Shown one piece after another: positions 53,646 to 64,000 of a DNA stretch of 64,000 bases. Under the pieces are notes generated by a model. That model was not told the origin of the DNA, searched no databases, and saw only the letters and a program-made list of their open reading frames with translations. Origin of the DNA: Fragum whitleyi (taxonomy: Eukaryota; Mollusca; Bivalvia; Cardiida; Cardiidae); contig OX411543.1 in the NCBI GenBank assembly GCA_948146395.1, forward strand, positions 28,783,558 to 28,847,557, read 5' to 3'. Each line of letters starts with the position of its first letter. Position 1 is the first letter of the stretch. The translations under genes were made by a program, and so were the position numbers.

Positions 53646-55351
53646 TTTAGCTCCACTGGCCGAAGGCCAGCGAGCTATTGTCATGGCAAGGTGTCCGTCG
53701 TGCGTGCATCCGTGTGTCCGTGCATCCGTGCGTAAACTTTTCTTTAAACATCTTCTCCTCCTGAACCATTGGGTGGATTTTGATGAAACTTTACCAGAAT
53801 GTTCCTTGGGTGACCCTCTTCTAAAGTTGTTCAAGAAATTTGGATTGACCCCCAAATATGGGCGTGGCAGGGCAGGGCATATATTGACCCCAAAAACTTT
53901 GAACGACATCTCTTCCTGAACCATTGAGCCGATTTCAATGAAACTTTACCAGAATTTTCCTTGGGTGATCCTCTTCTAAATTTGTTCAAGAAATTTGGAT
54001 TGACCCCCAAATATGGGCGTGGCATATGTTGACCCCAAAATCTTTGAACAACATCTCCTCCTGAACCATTGAGCCGATTTCAATGAAACTTTACCAGAAT
54101 ATTCCTTAAGTGACCCTCTTCTAAAGTTGTTCAAAAAATTTGGATTGACTCCCAAATATGGGCGTGGCAGGGCCGGGCTTATTTTGACCCTGAAATCTTT
54201 GAACCTCATCTCCTCCTGAACCATTAGGCCGATTTCAATGAAACTTTACCAGAATGTTCCTTTGGTGACCCTTTTTTTAAGTTGTTCAAGAAATATGGAT
54301 TGACCCCCAAATATGGGCATGGCAGGGCGGGGCATATTTTGACCCCAAAATCTTTGAACAACATCTCCTCCTGAACCATTGAGCCAATTTCAATGAAACT
54401 TTACCAGAATGTTCCTTGGGTGACCCTCTTCTAAAGTTGTTCAAGAAATTTGGATTGACCCCAAAATATGGGCGTGGCAGGGTGGGGCTTATTTTGACCC
54501 CGAAATCTTTGAACAACATCTCCTCCTGAACCATTAGGCCAATTTTAATGAAACTTAACCAGAATGTTCCTTGGGTGACCCTCTTCTAAAGTTGTTCAAG
54601 AAATTTGGATTGACCCCAAAATATGGGCGTGGCAGGGCGGGCCTTATTTTGACCCCGATTCTTTGAACCTCATCTCCTCCTGAACCATTGGGCCGATTTC
54701 AATGAAACTTTACCAGAATGTTCCTTGGGTGACCCTCTTCTAAAGTTGTTCAAGAAATTTGGATTGACCCCCAAATATGGGCGTGGCAGGGCGGGGCTTA
54801 TTTTGACCCCAAAATCTTTGAATGACATCTCCTCCTGAACCATTAGGCCAATTTTAATGAAACTTTACCAGATGTTCCTTGTGTGACCCTCTTTTAAAGT
54901 TGTTCTAGAAATTTGGATTGACCCCCAAATATGGGTGTGGCAGGGCGGGGCTTTTTTTGACCCCGAAATCTTTGAACGACATCTCTTCCTGAACCATTAG
55001 GCTTATTTCAATGAAACTTCACCAGAATGTTCCTTTGGTGACCCTCTTCTAAAGTTGTTCAAGAAATTTGGATTGGATGAGATCCACTGGATCAATAAAA
55101 TTCAGGTCAGCGGTTTATGGCCATTCTGGTCCTCTTGTTTCAAAGTGATATCTATATAGTTTTCTTCCTTGTAATTTTACATATTAGTTAAATAATTTCA
55201 TTTCTTCATAAGTTAGTTTCAACTTAGAAAAAGTCAGAATTCCTTTTGAATGCTGTTCACTTTCATTACCTTCTATTTTCAATATCTCTCTTTCAAATCT
55301 TGAGATTTTTTAATCCAGTGGAGCGATACAGGCCCTCTTGGGCCTCTTGTT
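53646..55351. mobile_element. Helitron-like element with 155-bp tandem units (array B)
   Basis: Starts TTTTTAGCTCCACTGGCCGA with hairpin CTGGCC-GAA-GGCCAG; about nine units at a spacing of 154-155 bp (starts at 54207, 54362, 54517, 54671, 54826). After the array come two terminal-like segments, TTATGGCCATTCTGGTCC (55115) and CCAGTGGAGCGATACAGGCC (55315-55334) with the AGGCCC/GGGCCT hairpin. Non-coding. Confidence 0.82.
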
Positions 55352-55674
55352 TATTTGCACATTATTAACTGACATCCTTTTCAACTGTATCTTAGTGTGT
55401 ATATTTGGGTCGTATTATCAGCAAAGCGAGAGAAACATGGCTGCCATTACCGTTTCGATTTTTTGTCTATGTTCACGTCGAGGCGCCTTAAGGAAACATT
55501 AGAGGTAATACCGGAGCGGCCTTAGCTATCAATGTTTGTCAGGTAAGCATTAACCAATGAAAATGCAAGAATTTTCTTTGCAGTATAATAATATTTCCTA
55601 TATGGGGGCCCTACACTGTCCACCTCAGGTGGGTTTCGGACCATCTGATTGAAAGATGTGCATGCTAATTAACT
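55352..55674. other. CpG-richer stretch, possible promoter or first exon
   Basis: Between 55420 and 55545 the sequence is richer in CG dinucleotides than its surroundings. An ATG in good context (ACATGGCTGCC, 55458) opens 21 codons, and a strong donor GTCAG|GTAAGC follows at about 55542, but a TAG intervenes. It could be the 5' end of a gene extending right, or the remains of an element. Not called as a gene. Confidence 0.3.
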
Positions 55675-55802
55675 GACCTGCATTCAGGATGTCAAAATGC
55701 TGCAGTTTTTCAATTATACCCAGCCTTGAACATGCACTTGTGTGCAAAGCAGGATATAATCAGAAAACTGTTTGCACCATTTTGTCATCCTGAACTCAGG
55801 GC
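55675..55802. repeat. Palindromic unit, family D
   Basis: CTGCATTCAGGATGTCAAAA at the left faces TTTTGTCATCCTGAACTCAG at the right, with CACTTGTGTGCAAAGC at the centre. Confidence 0.78.
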
Positions 55803-56525
55803 TGATACTTACCATTTTATCATAAAAGAAGAATTTGTATTGCAGGTTTAATTCAATATCCAAGTAACCGCAACTTCATTAAAACTTTAGTTATGTGGAT
55901 TTAGAATTGAAACCACAATATGAAGTAAATGAGCTTTCTTTCTGAAATGTGATATTTCAAAATAAAATTTACGTAAGAAATTTGATAAAGGATGAATATA
56001 ATTGAGTTCTAAAATATGAATAATTTCCCCACTTTTAGCTTTGGAAGGGTCATTAATTGTAATAGATCTTAATATGCCATTATTATGCAACTTGCAGGGA
56101 CCCAGATAAGATGGGGTAAAGCTTGTGTGAAATCTTTATTCCCCAATGAAACCCTTTGTTGTGGGTACTCATTTGAATCGTCTCATTGAGACAATTCAAA
56201 TGAGTACCAACAAAAAAGGATTTAGCTTAGGAATAATGAAATATTCAAATTTAAAAACCAAAATACCCCCCTTATCTGTAGCTCTGAACTTGAACGGTTT
56301 GCACTGAAAGGGGGATGATGAGAGCACTTTAAAGTATCCTACATGCAAGGTACATAATAACTTATTAAAGGTAGTGGACCCATAATAGTTCCGCAGCGTA
56401 TAGAAGAAATGAACTTTAACAGTGTAAACCAAAGTTTCCTAATGATTTTCATTAGAAAACTTAGGGCAACATTGTAAAAGTTCATTTTGGTCGAAATGTT
56501 GTGGAACTTTATGGGTCCACTATCT
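55803..56525. other. Intergenic; family B palindrome and a small inverted repeat
   Basis: Family B palindrome at 56143-56217 (ACTCATTTGAATCGTCTCA facing TGAGACAATTCAAATGAGT). Around 56370-56520, GTAGTGGACCCATAATAGTT..ACTTTATGGGTCCACTATC forms a 150-bp inverted repeat; a loosely similar sequence lies at 980-1110. Confidence 0.6.
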
Positions 56526-56740
56526 GAAGCCTGTGCATGACAATTCCAACAATTACATGTGTGTATGATGGCCAGATCCTTAGCAGGCTAGCCAACCACA
56601 CAGTGCTTTGAAATGTTCTCAAATTGTCAGTAGCTATCTAGTAAGCACAAAGTGGTGGCTCAGATCTGTCTTTGCAGCTACACAAGCTGATCTGGATCTT
56701 CACTTTTTGCACATGTGCCATTGTTGAAACTGTTATACAA
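56526..56740. repeat. Family F inverted-repeat element, partial
   Basis: GCCTGTGCATGACAATTCC at the left; CAGATCTGTCTTTGCAGC..AAGCTGATCTGGATC at the centre. The right end is decayed. Confidence 0.6.
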
Positions 56741-58087
56741 GACATACAAAGAAAGGGAAAGGCTTGTTTTATGATGGAGTTTTATGAACCCAACTAAATT
56801 TACTGGTTATTCAGCTAAGATTAATAAAGTTTGGTGCTGCTAAAGTTGAATGTTGTATCAACCGTCTTTCAATCAATAGGGTAACTCAAACCAGAAGACA
56901 AGAGGCCTAGTGGAAGTTGAAGCATTGAAGTTTATCTTCTTTTAAAGCTTATGTAGTAAACAGTTTTTTCAGACCACACTTACTTACATTTTGGCATGCC
57001 AAGGACATTGAGGAAAATATTGTAACAAAAGAAGAAATGTGTACATTTTCAGACCCTTTATGGTCAAACTACAGTCAAACCTTGTCTTCCGGCCACTCTC
57101 TATTCAGCGTGCACCTGTCTTTAATGTGCAGTTCAATGTCTCCTCGAACTGATATACTCTTAATTTTACCTGTATTCAACAAGCACCTGTGAGACGCACG
57201 CAACGGCCGCTAAATTCATGTATGTTGCAATATTATGTTTTTTCAAATACTTCCCTTTGCTTAAAATATTAAAACCTCTTTTTAAAAGTATACCATATAA
57301 CACTAATAATCTGTAACATAAAATTATTACTAATTTATTCAATCAATTAATAGAACTATTTGACTTTTACTATAAACATTAACAGGATAATTGAGTACTT
57401 TTACTTATTTTGGAAGATTAAAGGATTCTAGAGCAGGATTTAAACATTTTATCACAAGCAAGCAAATTTACAATTTCGTCACCCTGTTGAAAAACAGCTT
57501 GGGCCAACATTGTGGGAAAAGGAGAAAATCAGTGTGGAGATAACTTTATTTCTATTCTCATTTTTTTTTCTACTCTAGTTTATCCAAAACACTTTCAAGT
57601 AACAATTGTTTACTGCAACTACATTAGAAATGGCCAAGAATCTAGAACTTAAACTGTAGCCATTATTTCTAAATACATTTAAAAATTAGTATAAAAAAAA
57701 TAAGTTTATAAGTTTATTTATAAACATAAAGGCACTTACACTAGTTTTACACTAACCCCTCCAAAGTCTGACACTTTTTTGCACCAATCCCTTGATTAAA
57801 TGTGACAGTTTTAGTGATGTTGATTTTCTAGGTGTTGTGACGTCATTCTAGATATAACAAGTGTCAAGTATATGGTGATATATGTAATAATTATGTTAAA
57901 CAAATGAAACATGGCTCCTTAGATTGTTGGACGTCATAACTGAACATGAATATTAGCAATTAAACATCTAATATTTCATGAAAATAACTGATATTGATGT
58001 ACTTTGTTCCTAAATTAAGTGTTATTATCTGAAAATGACAACTGGAATACAATCTCAAATTGACAATAACAGAACCTAGACTTGAGT
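56741..58087. other. Intergenic, no supported feature
   Basis: AT-rich; a fragment reminiscent of the TACAGT-ended element (ACAGTCAAACCTTGTCTTCC, 57073) is seen. No exon supported. Confidence 0.4.
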
Positions 58088-59182
58088 TTTTAGCTCACCT
58101 GAGCAATTCGTCCTCAAGGGGAGCTTTAAGAATCAACCTGAATCATCAACCTGAATCTGTCATGCATCATCCATCAAAAAATTGTTTGCGAAATTTTGAT
58201 TGGCACATTAATATGGGCATGGTAGGGCGGGGCTTTTTTTGAGCCCAAAATCTTTTAACAACATCTCCTCCTGAACCACTGGGCCAATTTCAATGAAACA
58301 TAACCAGATTGTTCTTAAATTGTTTGCAAAATTTTGATTGGTCCATAAATATGGGCGTGGCTGAGCAGGGCTTATTTTGAGCCCAAATTCTTTAAAAGAC
58401 ATCTCCTCCTAAAATTCGGACTGATTTCAATGAAACTTTACCAGAATGTTTCCTGGGTGACCCTTTTCCAAAAGTTCGCAAAATGTTGATTGGCTCATAG
58501 ATATGGGTTTTGCAGGTTGGGGTTTATTTGAGCCCAAAATCTTTGAACGACATCTCCTCTTGAACCATTGGGCTGATTTCAATGAAACTTTACCAGAATG
58601 TTTCTTGGGTGACCTTTTTCAAAAACTGTTTGCAAAATTTTGAATGGCCCTTTAATACGGTATGGGTGTGACAGGGCTGGGCCTATTTTGAGCCCTAAAT
58701 CTTTGAATGACATCTCCTCCTGAACAACTTAGCCAATTTCAATGAAACTGTACCAGAATATTTCTTGGGTGACCCTTTTCAAGAAATGTTTGTGAAATTT
58801 TGATTGGCCCATAAGTATGGGCGTGGCAGGGCGGGGCTTATATTTAACCACAAAATCTTTGAAAGACATCTCCTGAACCACTTGGCTGATTTCAATGAAA
58901 CTTTACCAGAATGTTTCTTTGGTGATCCTTTTCAATAATTGTTCACAAAATTTGATTGGTTCATTTATATGGGTTTGGCAGGGAGGGGCTTATTTTGAGT
59001 CTCCTCAGTCCTCAGTGATGAATTGGTGGGCAGGGTCTATTTTCACTTTAAAATATTGGAAATAAATTTCCTCCTCAATAATTAGGCAAATGTGAATGAA
59101 ACTTTGCCAGAAAGTTTTTTGGATGAGTTTCACTTGACCAATTAATTTCAGGTGAGCATTCAAGGGCTATTCTGGCCTTCTT
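58088..59182. mobile_element. Tandem-array element, AGCTCACCTGAGC-ended, 155-bp-type units (array C)
   Basis: Starts TTTTTAGCTCACCTGAGCAA with CAAGGGGAGCTTT; about six decayed units (CATCTCCTCCTGAACCACTG, TATGGGCGTGGC); ends CAGGTGAGCATTCAAGGGC, CTGGCCTTCTTGTT. Same unit as arrays A and B but different termini. Confidence 0.75.
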
Positions 59183-59995
59183 GTTAGCTCACCTTAGCAC
59201 AATTTGCTCAAGGGGAGCTTTTAGGGCGACCCTGAGTCTGGCGTCTTTGGTGTGTTGTCCGTCGTCAACATTTCTTTAAAGAAATGTTCTTCTCCTGAAC
59301 CAAAGGGCAAATTTCAACTTATTTTGAGTCTCCTGGCTGCATGACAATGGGTCACTCAAGGATCATACCAATGAAGTTTGATTGATATCAATCTGTTACA
59401 TTCTGAGAAAAATGATTTGCAAAGTTTCCACAATATAACATATTGAGAAATGACCTCCGCCCATAAAAGACATATTTTTCATCCAATCACTATAATTTTT
59501 GGTAGACTGTTAAAGGGCCACTCAAGGATCATTCCATTGAAATTTAGTTGATATCCATCTCTTAAGTTCTGAGAAAATGATTTTCAAAGTTTCCACTTTA
59601 TAACATATAGAGAAATGACCTCCACCCATAAAATACATATACATCCGTTTACAATAATCTGTTGTAGAATGATTAAGGGTTACCCAAGGATCATTCATGT
59701 AAAATTTAATTTGTATCCATCAATTAGAATCTGAGAAAACTCACTTATTACTATTATTTGGAAATTAGCCATGCCCATTAAATCCATGTTTTTCATTGGA
59801 TCAAAATTTCTTGAACACGTTCGAAAGAGGGTCACCCAAGGATCATTCCTGTGAAGTTTGGTTGAAATTCATCCAGTAGTTTCTGAGGAGAAGATTTTCA
59901 AAGAAAAAGATTACGACCAGAAGCGTGGGCAGATGCAAGACGGACACAACGCAATGACAATAGCCCCAGTGGCTTTCAGCCAGTGGAGCTAAAAA
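59183..59995. mobile_element. Chimeric element: AGCTCAC start joined to a 166-bp-type Helitron-like end
   Basis: Begins AGCTCACCTTAGCACAATTT and GTCCGTCGTCAAC, switches at about 59330 (TCTCCTGGCTGCATGACAAT) into 166-bp-type units, and ends with CAGCCAGTGGAGCTAAAAA. A junction of two families, either a nested insertion with deletion or a template switch. Confidence 0.7.
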
Positions 59996-60587
59996 TGAAT
60001 AGAAAGCAGGAACCAAATCATTATTTCACTGACATAATTATAATGTTAAAGCGTGTAATTGCTGCTTGAAGAAATTCCACTTCTCAATTCTATATCTTGT
60101 TGAACTAGGGATGGCAAATTAAGTGTTATGTCCTTAAACTTGCACTGGCAATGCTTGGACTTGAACCACTGACCTCTAGTTCACAAGTTGAGGGCTTATG
60201 CCACTAGGCTACTGAGGCAGTCATTGAAATTTGGTTGGTATGTAGACTCTGCCTTATTAAATCATGCAATTATGCATCTTTTATGCAAGTCTTTTACTTT
60301 AAACATGTATCTTTATAGACTGGCCGCAGTCGTTTTTTGTTAGCATTTTCAGAAATGTTATGTTGTAGTTCTATTTCAAGCCTCTTTAATCCTAGTTCAT
60401 ATTAACAAGTGCTGAACAAAAACTTCTTTTCAGAGACAGGGGACTTAATTGGAATTTACGTTATGACGGACACATTTAATTCCCTTTGAAAAAAAAACTG
60501 AAAAGAAGAGTCAGACTAGTATCATTGATTCAGCATCTACTTTATATGAACATTTTACAACACCAAGGATGGTCTGAATATTTTCAA
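59996..60587. other. Intergenic, no supported feature
   Basis: A tRNA-like B box in reverse (ACTTGAACCACTGACC near 60160) hints at a SINE scrap. Otherwise AT-rich. Confidence 0.4.
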
Positions 60588-60795
60588 CACTTTTCTGTTT
60601 TACCTGTCCAAATTCAAAGGTTTTGCAAACGAAAATTTTAAAGTGGATTTAATTTGAAAAATAACCATTCAGTAGGGTAGAAAATAGTGTGGAAAAAGAA
60701 GAAATTGCTTGTCAGAAGCAATTTCTTCTTTTTCACAATGTTTTCTCAATCATAAAATCATAGACACGTAAAAAGCAGGGATTAAACAGCAAAGG
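60588..60795. mobile_element. TTAA MITE, piggyBac-like (copy 3, left end lost)
   Basis: Same orientation and sequence as 5549-5769 from CCTGTCCAAATTCAAAGG through GCAGGGATTAAACAGCAAAGG, then TTAA. The left CCCTTTCC end is missing, so about 13 bases are deleted. Confidence 0.78.
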
Positions 60796-61400
60796 TTAAA
60801 AGTAGAAAGTGAACCATTCACATCTTTTGATATCTATAAATAGAAACAGACATTTCCTCCAACCATTAAACAGATTACATAATGACAATTTTATCCATAA
60901 ATTACATAAAGAGAATGACATTTTATAGCTTCATCCTTTTTTAAGCATCAAGATCAATTCCCTCCTAGCCTTTCATAATTTTGTGTCCTTAAAACCTCTA
61001 CCTTAATTGCCACTTGAGAGCAACTCTTTGTCTTTTCATGTACTTGTTTCTAACTGAAAACAGCCCATATTGCTGGAGCAACCACTTCTATTTAATATTT
61101 CCTTTTAATAATAATAATAAAAAAAAAACATTATAAAAGTTCCCTTCACTGTAAGCAAAATCTTTTAAAATTGGACATTTTTAAACAAAAAAAATTTATT
61201 TTCAATGAACTTTATGCTGTTGTAAGCCATCCGAATCATCTCAACGACATGTTCCTAAGGGGTTCATTTACATAGGATATTCAGTAGGAATTATGCAACA
61301 ATCTGTATTATACTGTCAATTTAACCTGTCTTATTTATCATAATATATTGTATTTCCCATAAGAGACTGCTGTTTGGTGGTCTCCTATGCTGTTGCTAAA
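60796..61400. other. Intergenic, no supported feature
   Basis: AT-rich; short ATA/ATAA microsatellite near 61110. Confidence 0.4.
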
Positions 61401-61724
61401 TACAGTCAATCTTGCTTAAGCAACCACATCTATTAAGCGACCACTTTAAAAATCCCCTTTTTTAAATAAGAATTTCCCAAAAAGAAGGTCTTGTTGTTCT
61501 TAAAGTTATTGAAAATAAATCCTATGTTGTTAAAACTCACCAGAATCGTCTCAGTGAGACGATTCTATTGAGTTATAAAAACATAGGATTTTGACAATCT
61601 CCCAATAATATGCATATTCAATAAAAAAAAGTATGTTATCAAAACGCGTATTTAGCGACCATTTTCTAATAGGACCGCTTTTCAGTGGTCCCTGTAGTGG
61701 TCGCTTAATACAAGCTTGACTGTA
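61401..61724. mobile_element. 324-bp TACAGT-ended inverted-repeat element (intact copy)
   Basis: Ends TACAGTCAATCTTGCTTAAG and CTTAATACAAGCTTGACTGTA (in complement), with inner TTAAGCGACCAC facing GTGGTCGCTTAA. A family B palindrome occupies the centre (61512-61586, AGAATCGTCTCAGTGAGACG then ATTCT). No coding frame. Confidence 0.82.
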
Positions 61725-63011
61725 CAAGTTTTACTGTAAAAGCCTTTCCCTTCTTCAGGGACAGATCGATAATGGTATTGGGCTCACATTCAATTGCTCA
61801 CAGACTTATTCTTTGTTTCCATGTTAAAAAGCATACATTATATATTTTACTGGATGGAATCTCAATACATTCTGATCAAGCTACGAAAGAAAAGTTAATA
61901 TTGTAGCAAGAGTAATATGTCATAGTGAAGGTAATATTACACTTAACACTTGTCATGCTGAACCTGGAATATTCCTGCTTTGGTAGGAGGTATAGACAAA
62001 GATCAGCCTACACCTATGTGCACTCTCATCTTAGCATACACCATCTGATTTTCCTTTTTAAACTAGGAAAGTCTAGAAATCATATTTTGAATTTAAATTC
62101 TGACTCTCTTTAAGTGCCCCAGGTGATTCAGAACTGATTTTAGTGAAATTTTGCAAAGGTTTTTATTCAGCACGACAAGGTTTAATAAAGGTTATTCTTT
62201 ATTTCTGGTGTTCATTTATTTGCTCAGACTCTAAATCTACAATCATCGGATGTGATGGGTTTGATCCCCTGCTATAGCACACATCCTTTCTGACATTTTT
62301 CTCCCTGCAATCTATTGTAAAACCTGATTTTCAGTTTTAGCTTTATTTTCAGAAAATCAAGTTATTTCCCTTGAATTAAAGGTGCCGTTAAATTTTACAT
62401 GTTTTTTTTTATCAATTATCAAAAACCCTTCATATATTTCTTATAAAAAGAATGTACAGGAATAAAACATGGACATGAACTTTACATTAACAACAATTAT
62501 GGAAGTTTTGTTTTCTATTATATCACACAGTTACTAGATCAGGTGCATTCTTAAGGAGTCACAACTCGATATAGTAATGCAAATAATATTAGCTTTTAAA
62601 ATAACAACCTATATATAAATGTCATTTATTAGGAAACAAATAAAAACTTCACTTTACAAACTATTTCCTTGTCTATATATAAAGCTATGCATTTGGAATC
62701 ATGTACAGGGGTTGACACTAACTCCTGAGATTAAGGAGTCAATTGGACTCATTGGACTTACACATTAAATCAAGAAGTCCAAGTTCAAAGTTAGGAGTCC
62801 GAATTTTCATAATTGGAGAACATTGTGGAAAAAAAGAAATTGCTTGTTATAAGCAATTTCTTCTTTTCCATGATGTTCATTCAAAGAAGAGTTCTTTTCT
62901 TCCCAGAACACTACAGGATGCCAAATTGCCAAATCTGTGTCATAGAAATGAGAAGTCAGTGAGGACCGTTACTTTAATCTAGCTATTACATGTATACATG
63001 AATTTTAAATA
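61725..63011. other. Intergenic; a hairpin of the MITE core type
   Basis: At 62819-62868 GTGGAAAAAAAGAAATTGCT..AGCAATTTCTTCTTTTCCAT reproduces the central hairpin of the TTAA MITE without its ends. No gene supported. Confidence 0.5.
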
Positions 63012-63235
63012 AACCTGTGTGTTACAATCCCAACAACTTCATATGGGTGCAAAGCATCTGGCCAGCCTGTGCATCAGTACAGTCTAGCAAGAGTACTCGC
63101 TATGTGCTCTGTAGATAGATATGGTCTTAACCCCTCTTCAGTAGGTAAGCAGATATTCTAATTGCATTGTCTAGTTGGCTAGGGTACCAAATGATGTCTG
63201 TCAGGTGAAATTGTTGGAATTGTCAATTAAGGGCT
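63012..63235. repeat. Family F inverted-repeat element, decayed
   Basis: CCTGTGTGTTACAATCCCAAC at the left, GAAATTGTTGGAATTGTCA at the right; CAGCCTGTGCATCAGTACAG at the centre. Confidence 0.65.
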
Positions 63236-63702
63236 CAATATAGTGGGCCTTCTATTATGCCATCAGGCTTGGTTTTTTCCACATATAGCAGTATCAACTC
63301 TTTAAAATGTTCAGAATAATAGACTTGCCTTATTTCAAAGAGGTTGAAGACAGCTAAAAGCAAGTGCTTGACATTGAAGTGCTACCTTGACCTTTTACCT
63401 ACATCCATAGTCAGTTTAGATGAAACTTCTACATCTTGGTGGGAACATCTGTCTCAAATTTTGAAATCCATCCATAAATGTTGAAGTTATGCTCCAGTAG
63501 TGTTGGATAATAGGTTTCAAATCACAATTGATAACTGGTTTTTAGTTGGAAGAGTAAATCAACTAATGATTGATTGTACAAGTGTTTTCTTAGAAATTGA
63601 TAATACAGCACTCCCAGTATCATCCTTTGAAGAATTGAATGTGAAAGTTTAGTTAAAACTAATGACCTTAAGACTCTTTCTGCAGATTTTGCTACTAACT
63701 TC
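63236..63702. other. Intergenic, no supported feature
   Basis: AT-rich sequence; nothing supported. Confidence 0.4.
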
Positions 63703-63773
63703 ATGGATCAGCATGAAACAGTTATAACTGCCTATAATATATAGGCAGTTACAACTGTCTTAAGCTGAGCCAT
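63703..63773. repeat. 71-bp palindrome, family A (copy 4)
   Basis: ATGGATCAGCATGAAACAG facing CTGTCTTAAGCTGAGCCAT; core GTTATAACTGCCTATA facing TATAGGCAGTTACAAC. Confidence 0.85.
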
Positions 63774-64000
63774 TAAAGTAATGTCGGTTTCGAAAACAAT
63801 ATATAATGGCTTTCAATTATGTGTAAGGAACTGATTAATCGATTATGAAATTTCTTAGTTGATTTTCACAATCAAAAGCCCAAACCAACTGATTATCAAT
63901 TATTATCAATTAATCTGACTATCATTATGCTCCTGACAAAAATTTGACCCTCAGTGTGACCTTAATCTTTGAAATACAAATTATTTCTTTTAACTGGTAC

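Noticed and set aside
48925..54534. Many 60-127 residue open frames on both strands (for example a repeated ISPALPRPYLGVNPNFLNN pattern on the minus strand)
   Set aside because: They recur once per 155-bp tandem unit, in several frames, with no start or domain logic; they are by-products of a repeat whose unit is nearly stop-free.

Overview
This is an AT-rich animal nuclear genome window, most likely from a bivalve mollusc (inference). The grounds are multi-exon genes with GT/AG introns, a selenoprotein gene with a eukaryotic SECIS element, a tRNA-headed SINE resembling molluscan V-SINEs, and many Helitron-like elements carrying arrays of about 155 or 166 bp of the kind reported in bivalves. 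No prokaryotic, phage or CRISPR feature is present.

Four host genes are supported. (1) 692-20534, plus strand: the 3' part of a gene for a type I membrane receptor with at least nine six-cysteine SRCR domains (the first is cut by the window edge), one transmembrane helix and a cytoplasmic tail with a proline-rich stretch and an NPxY motif. Fourteen exons are placed and their phases agree across every junction. (2) 25350-23060, minus strand, tail to tail with gene 1: a two-exon iodothyronine deiodinase of 247 residues. Its active-site selenocysteine is an in-frame TGA at 23437-23435, and a canonical SECIS lies in the 3' UTR at 22641-22565. (3) 39473-39333, minus strand: the first coding exon of a C18orf32/UPF0729 homologue. 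(4) 40072-42841, plus strand, head to head with gene 3: a complete two-exon LysM-domain membrane protein of the LYSMD3/4 type (287 residues).

The rest is mobile-element landscape. Inside SRCR intron 9569-15294 a 5'-truncated LINE is split by a 2.9-kb transposon flanked by TTAA; removing it restores the reverse transcriptase frame. A 1,285-bp element with long compound inverted repeats and a perfect 9-bp target duplication sits at 37526-38810. Several families of 70-360 bp palindromic elements recur through introns, UTRs and intergenic DNA. From about 43 kb to the right end no gene is convincing; the DNA is a nested mosaic of tandem-array Helitron-like elements, MITE-like palindromes, a SINE and short tandem repeats.

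The most informative points are the TGA/SECIS deiodinase, which a standard gene finder would split or truncate, the X-Y-Z cassette structure of the SRCR array, and the covarying terminal hairpin of the Helitron-like elements.
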